A stretch of DNA of 64,000 bases, from assembly GCF_040957575.1 (NCBI RefSeq), contig NZ_CP162601.1, positions 434,001-498,000 of the forward strand, written 5' to 3'. The notes under the pieces were generated by a model, which was not told where the DNA came from, made no database searches, and saw only the letters and a list, made by a program, of their open reading frames with translations. The position numbers and the translations under genes are program-made. Below, piece by piece: positions 1-9,487 of this stretch. This stretch comes from Vibrio sp. HB236076. Lineage in GTDB: Bacteria > Pseudomonadota > Gammaproteobacteria > Enterobacterales > Vibrionaceae. Numbering within the stretch: the stretch's first letter is position 1; each line of letters starts with the position of its first letter.

Positions 1-2
1 CC

Positions 3-1016
3 GCGAAACCGGTTATGGAAGGGAAAGCATTGCTGTTTAAGCGCTTTGCCGGTATCGATGCCATCGACATTGAAGTCAATCAGCAAAACGTCGAGCAATT
101 TGTCGATACCGTTGCCAATATTGCCGATACGTTTGGCGGTATCAACCTAGAAGACATCAAGGCGCCAGAGTGCTTTGAGATTGAGCGGCGTTTGATTGAG
201 CGTTGTTCGATCCCCGTTTTTCACGATGATCAACACGGCACCGCGATCGTGACTGCCGCGGGGATCCTCAATGGCTTAGAACTGCAAGGTAAAGCGATAG
301 GCGATTGCTCGATTGTGTGCGTTGGCGCAGGCGCGGCGGCCATGGCGTGTATGAATTTGCTGATCGATTGCGGGGCCAAAGCCGATAACCTGCTCATGCT
401 CGACCGACAAGGCGTGATCCATCGCCAGCGCGACGATCTCACGGTCTACAAACAAGCGTTTGCCCGCGAGACAAAGCGGCGCACCCTGACTGACGCTATC
501 GCCGGCGCCGATGTTTTTGTCGGGCTATCGGGGCCCAACGTGTTGTCCTGTGAGCAACTGGCGACCATGGCCCCGCGCCCATTGGTATTTGCTTGTTCCA
601 ACCCCGACCCAGAAATTACCCCAGAAGCGGTCAGAGATACCAGGCCCGATGCCATTGTCGGCACCGGGCGCAGTGATTACCCCAACCAAGTGAACAATGT
701 GTTGTGCTTTCCATTCATTTTTCGCGGCGCTTTACAGGTGCGCGCTCGGGTGATCAACAAAGCGATGAAATTGGCCGCCGTCGACGCCATTCGGCAATTG
801 GCCAAAGAGACGGTGCCAGACAAGGTGTGCCAAGCAGCAGGGGTCACCTCGCTGGAGTTTGGCCCAGACTATATTTTGCCCAAGCCCTTTGACCAGCGCT
901 TATTGGCGCGGGTGGCAAACGCCGTGGCTCAGGCCGCCATTGATTCTGGCGTGGCGGGCAAGGCCGAGGGAAAAGAAAGAGATGACGGCAAAGACGTGTC
1001 CATGGGCTCAAGGTGA
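3..1016 (+). CDS. Malic enzyme (malate oxidoreductase), 3' part
   Basis: Oxidative decarboxylation of malate to pyruvate. The reading frame is open to the left edge, so the N-terminus lies outside the window. The visible part holds the metal/malate segment with [11 protein letters not shown] (near residue 72 of the visible part), the Rossmann motif [15 protein letters not shown], and the family C-terminal motifs CSNPDPEI and [23 protein letters not shown]. There is no phosphotransacetylase-like extension, so this is the short single-domain form. The last ~20 residues are lysine/glutamate rich and unlike the family core. It converges on metJ, a neighbourhood I recall from Vibrio cholerae. NAD versus NADP preference cannot be read from the sequence. 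Confidence 0.93.
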   Translation, partial: AKPVMEGKALLFKRFAGIDAIDIEVNQQNVEQFVDTVANIADTFGGINLEDIKAPECFEIERRLIERCSIPVFHDDQHGTAIVTAAGILNGLELQGKAIGDCSIVCVGAGAAAMACMNLLIDCGAKADNLLMLDRQGVIHRQRDDLTVYKQAFARETKRRTLTDAIAGADVFVGLSGPNVLSCEQLATMAPRPLVFACSNPDPEITPEAVRDTRPDAIVGTGRSDYPNQVNNVLCFPFIFRGALQVRARVINKAMKLAAVDAIRQLAKETVPDKVCQAAGVTSLEFGPDYILPKPFDQRLLARVANAVAQAAIDSGVAGKAEGKERDDGKDVSMGSR

Positions 1017-1067
1017 ACACGTGGCGTGGCTTTGCCACCCAGTCAGTGAAAAAAGCCGTATTACGCG

Positions 1068-1097
1068 AAAAAAAAAGCAGAGCCACAAGGCTCTGCT
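1068..1097 (-). terminator. Rho-independent terminator, metJ side
   Basis: A 9-bp stem (AGCAGAGCC/GGCTCTGCT) with an ACAA loop spans 1076-1097. On the minus strand it is followed by a T run (the A run at 1068-1075), so it best serves metJ. The plus side lacks a clear T run. Confidence 0.75.
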
Positions 1098-1278
1098 CTC
1101 TTATACAGACAATGGGGGATCGCAGGGTATGGCGACATTGTCTGCCAGGCAAAAAATCTCAAGGGGCGAGCTTGCCTAGTTATTAAGGTCGTCAATAAAA
1201 TAGCCGAAAACGCTAAGCTTGAGTCAATTTTTTACGTTAATTTACATTTTTTTCAAACGGCTTAGTCAGCGGTGACCG

Positions 1279-1605
1279 TTAGTCTGATTGATCGTCAAAA
1301 CTTTCAAATTCAATCCCCATCGCCGTCATTAATGCCTTGGCTTCTGCGGGGATGTCGTCGGGTTTGTCCTTGCGCAAATCTTCATCGGTGGGCAAAGGTT
1401 GGCCGGTATAGGCGTGCAAAAAGGCTTCACACAGCAATTCACTGTTGGTGGCGTGGCGCAAATTATTAATTTGGCGACGCGTTCTTTCATCGGTCAAAAT
1501 CTTAAGTACCTTAAGAGGAATGGATACTGTAATTTTTTTCACTTGCTCATTTTTTTTGCCATGCTCTGCATAAGGGCTTAAGTAATCGCCATTCCACTTT
1601 GCCAT
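1279..1605 (-). CDS. metJ: Methionine repressor MetJ
   Basis: Ribbon-helix-helix repressor of methionine biosynthesis that uses S-adenosylmethionine as corepressor. The 108 residues match the usual ~105. The DNA-binding strand [15 protein letters not shown] (about residues 23-37) and the following helices with [20 protein letters not shown] are the family signature. The start at 1605 is preceded by AAAGGTG. It is transcribed away from metB, and the shared 290-bp gap holds MetJ operator repeats, so metJ is probably autoregulated along with metBL. Confidence 0.97.
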   Translation of the reverse strand: MAKWNGDYLSPYAEHGKKNEQVKKITVSIPLKVLKILTDERTRRQINNLRHATNSELLCEAFLHAYTGQPLPTDEDLRKDKPDDIPAEAKALMTAMGIEFESFDDQSD

Positions 1606-1749
1606 TGCACACCTTTACCTTTTTTATAAAATTTTGATTTAATTTACCTTTTTGTGGTTATGGCACAAAGGCTGGCCAAGCTGACCCCCGCGACGATAAC
1701 CAAAAGGTACGGTTTTGGTGATTTTAGCGGGATTTACTGCCATAAGCAA

Positions 1750-1781
1750 AGACATATAGACGTCTAGAAGTGTTGACGTCC
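1750..1781. promoter_or_regulatory. Four adjacent MetJ boxes
   Basis: Four contiguous octamers resemble the MetJ consensus AGACGTCT: AGACATAT, AGACGTCT (perfect), AGAAGTGT and TGACGTCC. MetJ binds cooperatively to tandem boxes, so this is a strong operator for the metJ/metBL divergent region. Confidence 0.9.
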
Positions 1782-1894
1782 CGTGTTTCAGTCAGTAAAG
1801 TGAGCTCAATCACCATTGAACGCTTGATGAAGTGCCTACCTTTGAGATAGCGTAGAATTCATTCATCGCGAGCAGAATGTTAAGGAATACACAG

Positions 1895-3064
1895 ATGAGC
1901 CAGCGCAAACCCACCACGATTGCTGTACGTACCGGCATCGAGTCCGATAGCCAATATCACGCCGTTGTACCACCGATTTACTTGTCGACCAACTATGGTT
2001 TTCCCGCGTTTGGGGAAGTGCCTAAATACGACTATACCCGCTCTGGCAACCCGAACCGAGGCCTGTTAGAGCAAACCTTATACGAGCTAGAAGAAGGGGC
2101 GGGGGCGGTGGTGACCAACTGCGGCACATCGGCACTCAACTTGTGGGTATCGGCGTTTATCGGTCCTGAAGATACCATTATTGCCCCTCACGATTGCTAT
2201 GGTGGGACGTATCGTTTGTTCAACACCCGTGCGCAAAAAGGCGATTTTAACGTCGAGTTTGTCGATCAAACCGATCAACAAGCGATGGCACAAGCCTTGG
2301 CCAAAAAACCGAAACTCATTTTGCTCGAAACCCCGTCTAACCCCTTAGTGCGCGTGGTTGACATCGCCGCGATTTGTCAACAAGCCAAAGCGGTTGGCGC
2401 TTTAGTGGCGGTGGATAACACCTTCTTGAGCCCCGTCTTTCAAAAGCCATTGACCTTAGGGGCGGATTTTGTCATTCACTCCACCACCAAGTATTTAAAC
2501 GGCCACTCCGATGTGATCGGCGGCGTGGTGATTTCAGCGCAGCAAGAGCACGCTGAACAACTGGCGTGGTGGGGCAATTGCATCGGGGCGACCGGAACGC
2601 CATTTGACAGCTATTTAACCCTGCGAGGCCTGCGAACTCTGGGCGTGAGAATGAAAGCGCACGAAAGTGGCGCGCAGCAAATTCTCGCTTATTTACAGCG
2701 CCAGGACTTGGTCAAAGTCGTGTATCACCCCAGTTTGCCAGAGCACCCAGGCCACGAGATTGCCAAAGCGCAACAGAGCGGCTTTGGCTGTATGTTGAGC
2801 TTTGAATTCAACGGCGAATTTGAACAGCTCAAGCGCTTTGTCACCTCACTCAAGCTATTTTCCTTGGCGGAATCGCTCGGCGGGGTCGAGAGCTTGATCT
2901 GCCACCCTGCCTCGATGACGCACCGCGCCATGGGCGAAGAAGCTTTAGCACAAGCCGGGGTATCACAAATGTTGTTACGCCTTTCTGTCGGGTTGGAAGA
3001 CCCACAAGATCTGATTGACGATCTCGAGCAAGCCTTTGGCCAAGCCCAGGAAGGACAAGCATGA
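1895..3064 (+). CDS. metB: Cystathionine gamma-synthase
   Basis: PLP enzyme joining an activated homoserine ester and cysteine to give cystathionine. The length is 389 residues (E. coli 386). The PLP lysine is in HSTTKYLNGHSDV at about residue 199, and the YTRSGNPN and SxGGVESL motifs are typical of the Cys/Met metabolism family. I start it at 1895 (MSQRKPTTIAVRTG), 8 bases after TAAGGA, not at the upstream in-frame ATG at 1877, because the homologous N-terminus aligns there. The stop overlaps the metL start (ATGA), so the two genes are translationally coupled. MetJ boxes lie upstream. Confidence 0.96.
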   Translation: MSQRKPTTIAVRTGIESDSQYHAVVPPIYLSTNYGFPAFGEVPKYDYTRSGNPNRGLLEQTLYELEEGAGAVVTNCGTSALNLWVSAFIGPEDTIIAPHDCYGGTYRLFNTRAQKGDFNVEFVDQTDQQAMAQALAKKPKLILLETPSNPLVRVVDIAAICQQAKAVGALVAVDNTFLSPVFQKPLTLGADFVIHSTTKYLNGHSDVIGGVVISAQQEHAEQLAWWGNCIGATGTPFDSYLTLRGLRTLGVRMKAHESGAQQILAYLQRQDLVKVVYHPSLPEHPGHEIAKAQQSGFGCMLSFEFNGEFEQLKRFVTSLKLFSLAESLGGVESLICHPASMTHRAMGEEALAQAGVSQMLLRLSVGLEDPQDLIDDLEQAFGQAQEGQA

Positions 3065-5469
3065 TCCCGGCGCGTCAATTACACAAATTTGGCGGCAGCA
3101 GTTTAGCCGACCCGGAGTGTTTTCAACGCGTGGTTAAACTGTTGGCGGACTATTCACAAGCCGGGGATCTGATCGTGGTCTCCGCCGCGGGGAAAACCAC
3201 CAACCACTTAATTGGCTTTTTACAAGGCCTAGAAAGCGACGGCCGGTTAGCGCACGAAGCGTTATTAGCGATACGCCAATGGCATACCGAGTTGATCGAA
3301 CACCTGCTGAGCGGCGATGTGGCGCAAACATTATTGGCGCTGTTGTATCAAGACCTTGAGGTGTTAGAGCGTTATCAAGCCCCGCTGAGTGCGGCGCAAA
3401 AGGCCCATGCTCAAGGCTTTGGCGAAGTGTGGTCTGCGCGTTTGTTGTCGGCGTTGCTTAGCGAAGCCAACTTGCCGGCGGCCATGCTTGACTCCCGGGC
3501 GTTCTTGCGCGCTGAGCGCAGTGCCCAGCCCGAGGTTCAACAGGCCCTTTCTCAACCGCTTCTCAACACCTTGCTCGACGGTTATGACGACGAACGCATT
3601 GTGATCACGGGCTTTATGGCGCAAAACCAGCAAGGGGAAACCGTGCTGCTTGGCCGCAATGGCTCCGATTATTCTGCCACTGTGATTGGCGCGATGTGCG
3701 AGGCACACACGGTCACTATCTGGAGTGATGTGGCCGGGGTATACAGCGCTGACCCACGCATTGTTGATGATGCCTGTCTACTGCCCTTGTTGCGCCTAGA
3801 CGAAGCCAGTGAACTGGCGCGTTTGGCGGCTCCGGTGTTACACAGCCGCACGTTACAACCGGTGGCGCAAAGTGCGATGGATCTCAATTTGCGCTGCAGT
3901 TACCAGGCCGAAGCCGGCTCAACGCGCATTGAGCGAGTATTGGCCTCGGGACGCGGAGCGAAAATAGTCTCTTCCCTTGACGATGTGTGGATCATTCAGC
4001 TGCGCTTTGCCAATCGCGACAGCAGTGTCGACCCCGATGTGGCCTTAAAGCCACTGCGCCGTGCGCAACTTGAGCCATTGACCTACGAATGGCAAGCCGA
4101 TCAGCAATGCCTGCGCTTGGCCTACACGCCAGAAATTGCCGTTGGGGCGATGAGTGTACTGCAAGAAAATGCCGTTGAAGCGGAAATCAAGCTCAAAGAA
4201 GGCTTTTCACTCGTCGCGGCCGTCGGGGCAGGGGTCACCAAAAACCCGTATCACAGTCACGCGTTTTTTCAGCAATTGAAACACGCGCCGGTGGAGTTTA
4301 TCAGCGAGTCAGAATCGGCGCTGAGCTTGGTGGCGGTACTGAGAAAAACCCCGGTGTCTCAGTTAGTGATCGGCTTGCATCGCCACTTGTTTTCGGCCCA
4401 CAAACGCGTGGCGATCGCCTTGTGTGGCAAAGGTAATATCGGTTCGAGTTGGCTGTCGCTGTTTGCCGAGCAGCAGGGCGAACTCAATAAGCGTTACGGG
4501 ATTGATTTTGAATTGGTGATGATCGCCGACAGTCAGCGTTACTGGTTTGATGCCAAAGGGTTGGACTCGAGTTCAGCCATCGCGGAGTTCTCGCAACACG
4601 CGGTATCGCATCAGCAAGGCGACTGGGTGTCACAGCTGGGCAGTTTGTCGGAGTACGACGAAGCTGTGGTCATTGATGTCACGGCCAGCCAAGCCTTGTC
4701 GGAACGCTATGTCGAGTTTGCCGAGCAGGGGTTACACCTCATCTCGGCCAATAAAGTCGCCGGCTCGGCTTGCAGTGAAGACTACTACCGAGTGCAAGAT
4801 GCGTTCGAGAAAATTGGCCGTCATTGGTTTTACAACGCCACGGTGGGCGCGGGATTGCCGATTAACCACACGGTGCGTGATCTCAAAGAAAGCGGCGATC
4901 AACTCATTGGCCTGTCGGGGATTTTTTCCGGTACTTTATCTTGGTTGTTTCAGCAGTTTGACGGCAGTGTACCGTTTAGCGAATTGGTCGATCTGGCTTG
5001 GCAACAAGGTTTGACCGAGCCTGATCCTCGTCACGATCTCGACGGCTCGGATGTGATGCGCAAACTGGTGATCTTAGCTCGCGAAGCCGGGATGGCCATC
5101 GAACCCGAGCAAGTCAAAGTCGAATCTTTAGTGCCTGACGCGCTCAATCACGTCTCTGTCGATGCGTTTTTTGATCATCCCGAAGCGCTAAACGCGTTAC
5201 TTGAAGAGAAGCTCGAACAAGCCAAGCGCGATGACTGCGTATTGCGCTATGTGGCGCGGCTCAACAAAGACGGCCAAGCCACCGTCGGCGTCGAAGCTTT
5301 GGCAAGTGACGATCCTCTGGCTAACTTGTTGCCTTGTGATAATATTTTTGCCATTGAAAGCCAGTGGTATAAAGACAACCCGCTGGTGATTCGCGGGCCT
5401 GGCGCGGGCCGCTTAGTCACTGCCGGGGCGATTCAGTCTGATCTCAATCGCTTGGCGAGTTTGCTGTAA
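3061..5469 (+). CDS. metL: Bifunctional aspartokinase II / homoserine dehydrogenase II
   Basis: Carries out the first and third steps of the aspartate-to-homoserine pathway for methionine. The length is 802 residues (E. coli about 810). The N-terminal aspartokinase starts with HKFGGSSLADPE. The middle holds ACT-like regulatory sequence, and the homoserine dehydrogenase begins at about residue 455 with ALCGKGNIGSSW, followed by SANKVAGS and ATVGAGLPI. Its ATG overlaps the metB stop. Assignment to the methionine-specific isozyme rests on its operon with metB and the MetJ boxes. Confidence 0.96.
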   Translation: MIPARQLHKFGGSSLADPECFQRVVKLLADYSQAGDLIVVSAAGKTTNHLIGFLQGLESDGRLAHEALLAIRQWHTELIEHLLSGDVAQTLLALLYQDLEVLERYQAPLSAAQKAHAQGFGEVWSARLLSALLSEANLPAAMLDSRAFLRAERSAQPEVQQALSQPLLNTLLDGYDDERIVITGFMAQNQQGETVLLGRNGSDYSATVIGAMCEAHTVTIWSDVAGVYSADPRIVDDACLLPLLRLDEASELARLAAPVLHSRTLQPVAQSAMDLNLRCSYQAEAGSTRIERVLASGRGAKIVSSLDDVWIIQLRFANRDSSVDPDVALKPLRRAQLEPLTYEWQADQQCLRLAYTPEIAVGAMSVLQENAVEAEIKLKEGFSLVAAVGAGVTKNPYHSHAFFQQLKHAPVEFISESESALSLVAVLRKTPVSQLVIGLHRHLFSAHKRVAIALCGKGNIGSSWLSLFAEQQGELNKRYGIDFELVMIADSQRYWFDAKGLDSSSAIAEFSQHAVSHQQGDWVSQLGSLSEYDEAVVIDVTASQALSERYVEFAEQGLHLISANKVAGSACSEDYYRVQDAFEKIGRHWFYNATVGAGLPINHTVRDLKESGDQLIGLSGIFSGTLSWLFQQFDGSVPFSELVDLAWQQGLTEPDPRHDLDGSDVMRKLVILAREAGMAIEPEQVKVESLVPDALNHVSVDAFFDHPEALNALLEEKLEQAKRDDCVLRYVARLNKDGQATVGVEALASDDPLANLLPCDNIFAIESQWYKDNPLVIRGPGAGRLVTAGAIQSDLNRLASLL

Positions 5470-5493
5470 TTCTCTCAGTCAAGAAAGCGAATC

Positions 5494-5536
5494 AAAAAAT
5501 GGCCCATCACCAAAAAGTGATATGGGCCATTTTTTA
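5494..5536. terminator. Bidirectional terminator after metL
   Basis: The stem AATGGCCCAT/ATGGGCCATT, with CACCAAAAAGTGAT between, is flanked by A and T runs. It can serve metL (plus) and the convergent phn operon (minus). Confidence 0.85.
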
Positions 5537-5582
5537 TAAGAGGGGTAAGAGGCATCACCTACGGCGTGACCTCTCCTCGTGG

Positions 5583-6407
5583 CTAGATGAGCAAATCGCG
5601 CACCTTAGCAGACAGAGACTCCGACACCACCACGGTGGCCAAAATGACAAGGATGATCAAGGTGACCTGCGGCCAGGCGAGCACGTTTAACGACGATGAC
5701 AAGAACAAGCCAATCCCACCAGCACCGACTAAGCCCAAAATGGTCGACTCGCGAATATTGATGTCCCAACGGAAAATCGCAATGCTGAAAAAAGCCGGTA
5801 AAATCTGCGGAATGATGGCGTAATCGATAACCTGAAAACGCGAGGCACCGGTGGCCTGAATCGCTTCGACGCTGGTGGTGTTGATTTCTTCGATGCTTTC
5901 ATAGAGCAATTTGGCGACAAAACCAATCGAGCGCAAGGCAATGGCAATCACACCGGCCAAAATACCCGGCCCTAAAATCGCCACCAACAACAAGGCCCAA
6001 ATCAAGGAGTTGATCGAACGAGACGCGGCGATAATAAACAGCGCAATCGGGCGAACAAACAGCAGTGACGGGGTGGTATTACGCGCGGCCAAAAACGCCA
6101 CGGGAAACGCCAATATCACGCCGAGTAAGGTGCCTAATGTGGCAATGTTTAACGTGTCCCAAAGCGCCTGGTAAAGCTGGTGGATATAAGGCCATGCCGG
6201 CGGGAACATGCGATCAATCAAATCAGAAGCTTGCTGCGGCGCATCGTAAATAAAGTACCAAATGGTCTCTTCATTCATCACCACCCAGCAATAACTGGTC
6301 AGTAACATTAGGGCGAACCAGCCTCCCCAAACCAGCCAAGTGTGGCGAGAAGTTCGCCCCTGCCAGATCTTGTGTTGTGCTTCAAAGCGGTTGTCTAACT
6401 GACCCAT
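5583..6407 (-). CDS. phnE: Phosphonate-type ABC transporter permease, second (PhnE-like)
   Basis: Inner-membrane permease of 274 residues. It has several hydrophobic segments and the PhnE-family coupling region EAIQATGASRFQVIDYAIIPQ (about residues 180-200) followed by FRWDINIRESTILGLVGAGGIG, which contacts the ATPase. The start lies inside the 3' end of the upstream permease gene (13-base overlap). It is the last gene of a phnD-phnC-phnE1-phnE2 operon. The substrate could be phosphonate, phosphite or phosphate, and no C-P lyase or phosphonatase genes are nearby to decide. Confidence 0.88.
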   Translation of the reverse strand: MGQLDNRFEAQHKIWQGRTSRHTWLVWGGWFALMLLTSYCWVVMNEETIWYFIYDAPQQASDLIDRMFPPAWPYIHQLYQALWDTLNIATLGTLLGVILAFPVAFLAARNTTPSLLFVRPIALFIIAASRSINSLIWALLLVAILGPGILAGVIAIALRSIGFVAKLLYESIEEINTTSVEAIQATGASRFQVIDYAIIPQILPAFFSIAIFRWDINIRESTILGLVGAGGIGLFLSSSLNVLAWPQVTLIILVILATVVVSESLSAKVRDLLI

Positions 6408-7183
6408 TTTCTAATCCATCCCGATAGGTATTCACACGCCATAACAATGAGTATGATCAAAAGTAAAATTGCGCCAGCGGAGTCGTACTCATAGCGGTCA
6501 ATGGCGGTATTTAACGTGGCGCCGATGCCGCCTGCGCCGACAATGCCAATCACGGCCGATTCGCGAAAGTTGATGTCAAAGCGATAGAAGGACAAGCCGA
6601 TCATACGCGGCATCACCTGCGGCCAAATTGCCATATGGAAACACTGAAGCCACGAAGCTCCTGTGGCGCGGATGGCTTCGAGCTGCTTTTTGTCGATGCC
6701 TTCAATTTCTTCGGCCAGCAACTTACCCAAAAAACCAATGGTGGCGTAAGTGAGGGTTAAAAAGCCGGCAAACGCGCCAAAGCCAAACAGGGCGACCAAA
6801 AAGATGGCGACGATCACTTCCTGCATCGAGCGAGACACGGCGATAAAAGCGCGACAAAAAAGATAGATTGGTCGGGTCGAAATATTGCGAGCGGCGCCCA
6901 ATCCAAACGGAATCGACAGCAAGATACCGGCCACTGTTGAGGTGACGGTCATGGTCAAGCTTTCTAAAATTCCCGCGTAAATATCGGTAGCGCGTCGGCT
7001 AAAGTCGGGGTACAAAAAGCCTTGTAAGAACCGCGAACCGCGCTCCATTCCCTCGTAGACTCGCGCCCAGTTGACCTCGATACTGCTCAGCCCGACAATC
7101 AAGTAGAGAGCAAAGAGTGCCCACAGCGCCAATCGCCAGCGCTTGTCTGGGACCAAATAATGAGGACGTTGCCAAGTACGCAT
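6395..7183 (-). CDS. phnE: Phosphonate-type ABC transporter permease, first (PhnE-like)
   Basis: A 262-residue paralogue of the neighbouring permease with the same landmark: LEAIRATGASWLQCFHMAIWPQ and FRESAVIGIVGAGGIG. About six transmembrane segments are visible, the first at residues 15-35. Its start overlaps the phnC stop. Two PhnE-like permeases probably form a heterodimeric channel. Confidence 0.88.
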   Translation of the reverse strand: MRTWQRPHYLVPDKRWRLALWALFALYLIVGLSSIEVNWARVYEGMERGSRFLQGFLYPDFSRRATDIYAGILESLTMTVTSTVAGILLSIPFGLGAARNISTRPIYLFCRAFIAVSRSMQEVIVAIFLVALFGFGAFAGFLTLTYATIGFLGKLLAEEIEGIDKKQLEAIRATGASWLQCFHMAIWPQVMPRMIGLSFYRFDINFRESAVIGIVGAGGIGATLNTAIDRYEYDSAGAILLLIILIVMACEYLSGWIRKWVS

Positions 7184-8043
7184 CAGACCCTTACCTCTTC
7201 TGGTTTCGCCGTGGTATCAAGTGTCGAGACGTTGGGGGCGGCAGAAGGCGTGTTCTCTTGCTCTGTGTCCTCTTGCTCGGTGGCATCGTTTTTAACCCCA
7301 TGCCAATTTTCATCGCCGTAGATGCGGCTTAACACGTCTTCTGTCAACGCATTTGGCGCGCCGTCAAAGACAATCTCGCCGCCTTGTAAACCGATAATGC
7401 GATCCATAAATTGCATCGCCAGAGGCACATCGTGGATATTAATGATTGCAGGCAAGCCTTTTTCGCGACACAAAGATTGGATTAAACGCATGATTTGGCG
7501 TGAGGTTTTGGGATCGAGACTCGCGGTCGGCTCATCGACCAGCAATAACTGAGGATCTTGAGCCAAGGCGCGGGCGATCCCAACGCGCTGACGCTGGCCG
7601 CCAGAAAGCTCATCGGCGCGTTTGTTGGCATGGTCAATCAAACCGACGCGGTCTAAATATTCAAACGCATTGTCAATGTCTTGTTGTGGGTAACGGCGCA
7701 AGAAAGAACGCCAAAAAGGCAAGTATCCCAAACGGCCAGACAAGACGTTCTCCATCACGCTCAGTCTTTCTACTAGGGCATACTCTTGGAAAATCATGCC
7801 AATGTGACGACGCTGAGCGCGAATTTGTTGGCTGTTGAGCGAGGCTAAATCGGCACCATTGAGCACGATACTGCCTTCACTGGGGTCAATTAAACGGTTA
7901 ATACAGCGAATGAGTGTCGACTTGCCGGCGCCACTTGGACCAATAAGGCCGACAATCTCGCCTTGTTGTACTTCAACGTTGATGTTTTTCAGTACCCAAG
8001 GGCCGGTTTTGTAGCGCTTCTTGAGATTGGTGATGTTTAACAC
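7183..8043 (-). CDS. phnC: Phosphonate-type ABC transporter ATPase (PhnC-like)
   Basis: Cytoplasmic ATPase of the importer, 286 residues. Walker [10 protein letters not shown], signature [15 protein letters not shown], Walker [13 protein letters not shown], and the switch histidine in INIHDVPLA are all present. After about residue 250 there is a Glu/Thr-rich tail (EQEDTEQEN) absent from typical PhnC proteins. It shares its end with the permease start. About 256 bases separate it from phnD, with hairpins in between. Confidence 0.92.
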   Translation of the reverse strand: MLNITNLKKRYKTGPWVLKNINVEVQQGEIVGLIGPSGAGKSTLIRCINRLIDPSEGSIVLNGADLASLNSQQIRAQRRHIGMIFQEYALVERLSVMENVLSGRLGYLPFWRSFLRRYPQQDIDNAFEYLDRVGLIDHANKRADELSGGQRQRVGIARALAQDPQLLLVDEPTASLDPKTSRQIMRLIQSLCREKGLPAIINIHDVPLAMQFMDRIIGLQGGEIVFDGAPNALTEDVLSRIYGDENWHGVKNDATEQEDTEQENTPSAAPNVSTLDTTAKPEEVRV

Positions 8044-8227
8044 GGGGAAAATCCTAACAGTGATGGTGTGAATGAGTGATCAATCAAATGGTTTTCCGCA
8101 ACCGTTTTACCGTTAGCGACGTAGGTGGCAAAAGCAAAGAGTGACAGCCCAAGATTGGGAATGGCAAAGCCGCCAATACGGTGTTGCATGATGTCAACAG
8201 GACGATGGGAGTGAACGCATTTGATAT

Positions 8228-8293
8228 CAGAGGTGAGACGCGTGCCTCACCTCTGAAAGTCTCACCGGGCCACAATACGCGATTGAGCCCGGT
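8228..8293 (-). promoter_or_regulatory. Two hairpins between phnD and phnC
   Basis: A perfect 10-bp stem (CAGAGGTGAG/CTCACCTCTG, 8228-8255) is followed by CCGGGC/GCCCGG (8266-8293). Neither has a long T run. In an operon whose first gene encodes the periplasmic binding protein, such stems often protect the upstream mRNA and lower distal expression; that role is inferred here. Confidence 0.5.
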
Positions 8294-8299
8294 TAGGCC

Positions 8300-9253
8300 T
8301 TATTTACAGGTGTACGAGACACCGTTGGCGGCATCGATTTTGCGAATGACAGCCCATTGTTCTTTAAAGGTAATGGGTAAAAACTGACCTTCTTTCTTGA
8401 ACTCTTGCTGTAATTTGCTGCCTTCCCAGTTAAAGGTAAAGAAGGCTTGTTTGATCTTCTCTTGCAACTCAGGCTTGAGGTTGTAAGCCACGCCGTAGCC
8501 GGTGGTTGGGAAGGTTTGTGATTTGTAAATTGACTGAACTTGGTCAGCTTTGATCACGTCACGTGCCACCATGCGGTGAATGACCGAGTTGGCCACCGCG
8601 GCGGCTGGGTAATCTTTATTGGCCACGCCGAGAATCGAGTTGTCGTGTTTGCCGGAAAACGCCGCTTCAAAATCACGACCTGGGACCAAGTCAAAATCGG
8701 CTTTTAAAATGGCCGAAGGAGCTTTAAAACCCGAGTTTGAGGTTTGCGACGTAAAGGCGAGCTTCTTGCCTTTGAGGTCTGCTGGGGTATTAATGCCAGA
8801 GCCTGGGTAGGTGATGATTTCCATTTCGTAACCAAACGAGCCGTCTTTTGCCGCCATCATGGTGAAGGGTCTAAAGCCAGCACAAGCGACCGCTAATGGG
8901 TTAGAGCCGGTATTAAAGCCTGCCACGTGTAGGCGACCGGCACGCATGGCCTCGATTTGTGCCGCGTTAGATTGCACAGGGAAAAATTTCACTTTTTTAC
9001 CGGTGACCTCTTCCATGTGAGCAAGAAACTCAGACCAGACATCAGCATACACTGCTGGGTCTTCTACTGGCGTGTAGGCGAAAATTAAGGTGCTTGGGTC
9101 GATGAGTTTATCTTCATCGGTCGGAATATCAGCGACCATGTCGTGGTCGTTGTCTTGGTAGCGGCTGTCGAGTTGGAATGTTTCCGCTTGCGCCATATTC
9201 ATTGATAAAAGTGAAGAGGCAACCAAAGTTGCGACGATAGATAAACCTTTCAT
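8300..9253 (-). CDS. phnD: Phosphonate/phosphite-type periplasmic binding protein (PhnD-like)
   Basis: The 317 residues begin with a signal peptide (MKGLSIVATLVASSLLSM, cleavage near MAQA-E). The mature part is a PhnD-family fold: LIFAYTPVEDPAVYADVWSE, MRAGRLHVAGFNTG, LKGKKLAFTSQTSNSGF and the FPTTGYGVAYNL region. RBS-like GGGAGCATG lies upstream. As first gene of the operon it captures the ligand for PhnCE. Ligand identity is not evident. The neighbouring chemoreceptor may sense the same ligand, but that is only a contextual guess. Confidence 0.9.
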   Translation of the reverse strand: MKGLSIVATLVASSLLSMNMAQAETFQLDSRYQDNDHDMVADIPTDEDKLIDPSTLIFAYTPVEDPAVYADVWSEFLAHMEEVTGKKVKFFPVQSNAAQIEAMRAGRLHVAGFNTGSNPLAVACAGFRPFTMMAAKDGSFGYEMEIITYPGSGINTPADLKGKKLAFTSQTSNSGFKAPSAILKADFDLVPGRDFEAAFSGKHDNSILGVANKDYPAAAVANSVIHRMVARDVIKADQVQSIYKSQTFPTTGYGVAYNLKPELQEKIKQAFFTFNWEGSKLQQEFKKEGQFLPITFKEQWAVIRKIDAANGVSYTCK

Positions 9254-9375
9254 GGATCATGCTCCCTAATAAATGTTGGCCCATTTATAGCAGTGGAAAA
9301 TGACAAAAAAGTGACCAATTGAAGTGACTTTTATGACACTGAATGAATGTGGCAGCAGAATCTAGCCAGAGCAGA

Positions 9376-9411
9376 ACAAAAAAAACCTGAATGGCAAACC
9401 CCATTCAGGTT
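9376..9411 (-). terminator. Terminator of the chemoreceptor gene
   Basis: An 11-bp perfect stem (AACCTGAATGG/CCATTCAGGTT, 9384-9411). The A run at 9378-9385 gives a U tract on the minus strand, so it ends transcription from the methyl-accepting protein gene. Confidence 0.85.
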
Positions 9412-9487
9412 AAAGGCTCTGCGTCCGATGACAGCCCCAGGTTGGGGTTCTGAGGCTGTTAGGGGCGCTTTGTTTGTCGCTGAGGTG

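Noticed and set aside
9384..9440. Resemblance to a c-di-GMP (GEMM) riboswitch: GCAAACC on one strand and GGACGCAGAGCC on the other
   Set aside because: The two signature pieces are on opposite strands, and the region is downstream of a gene, followed by a terminator and not by a coding start.
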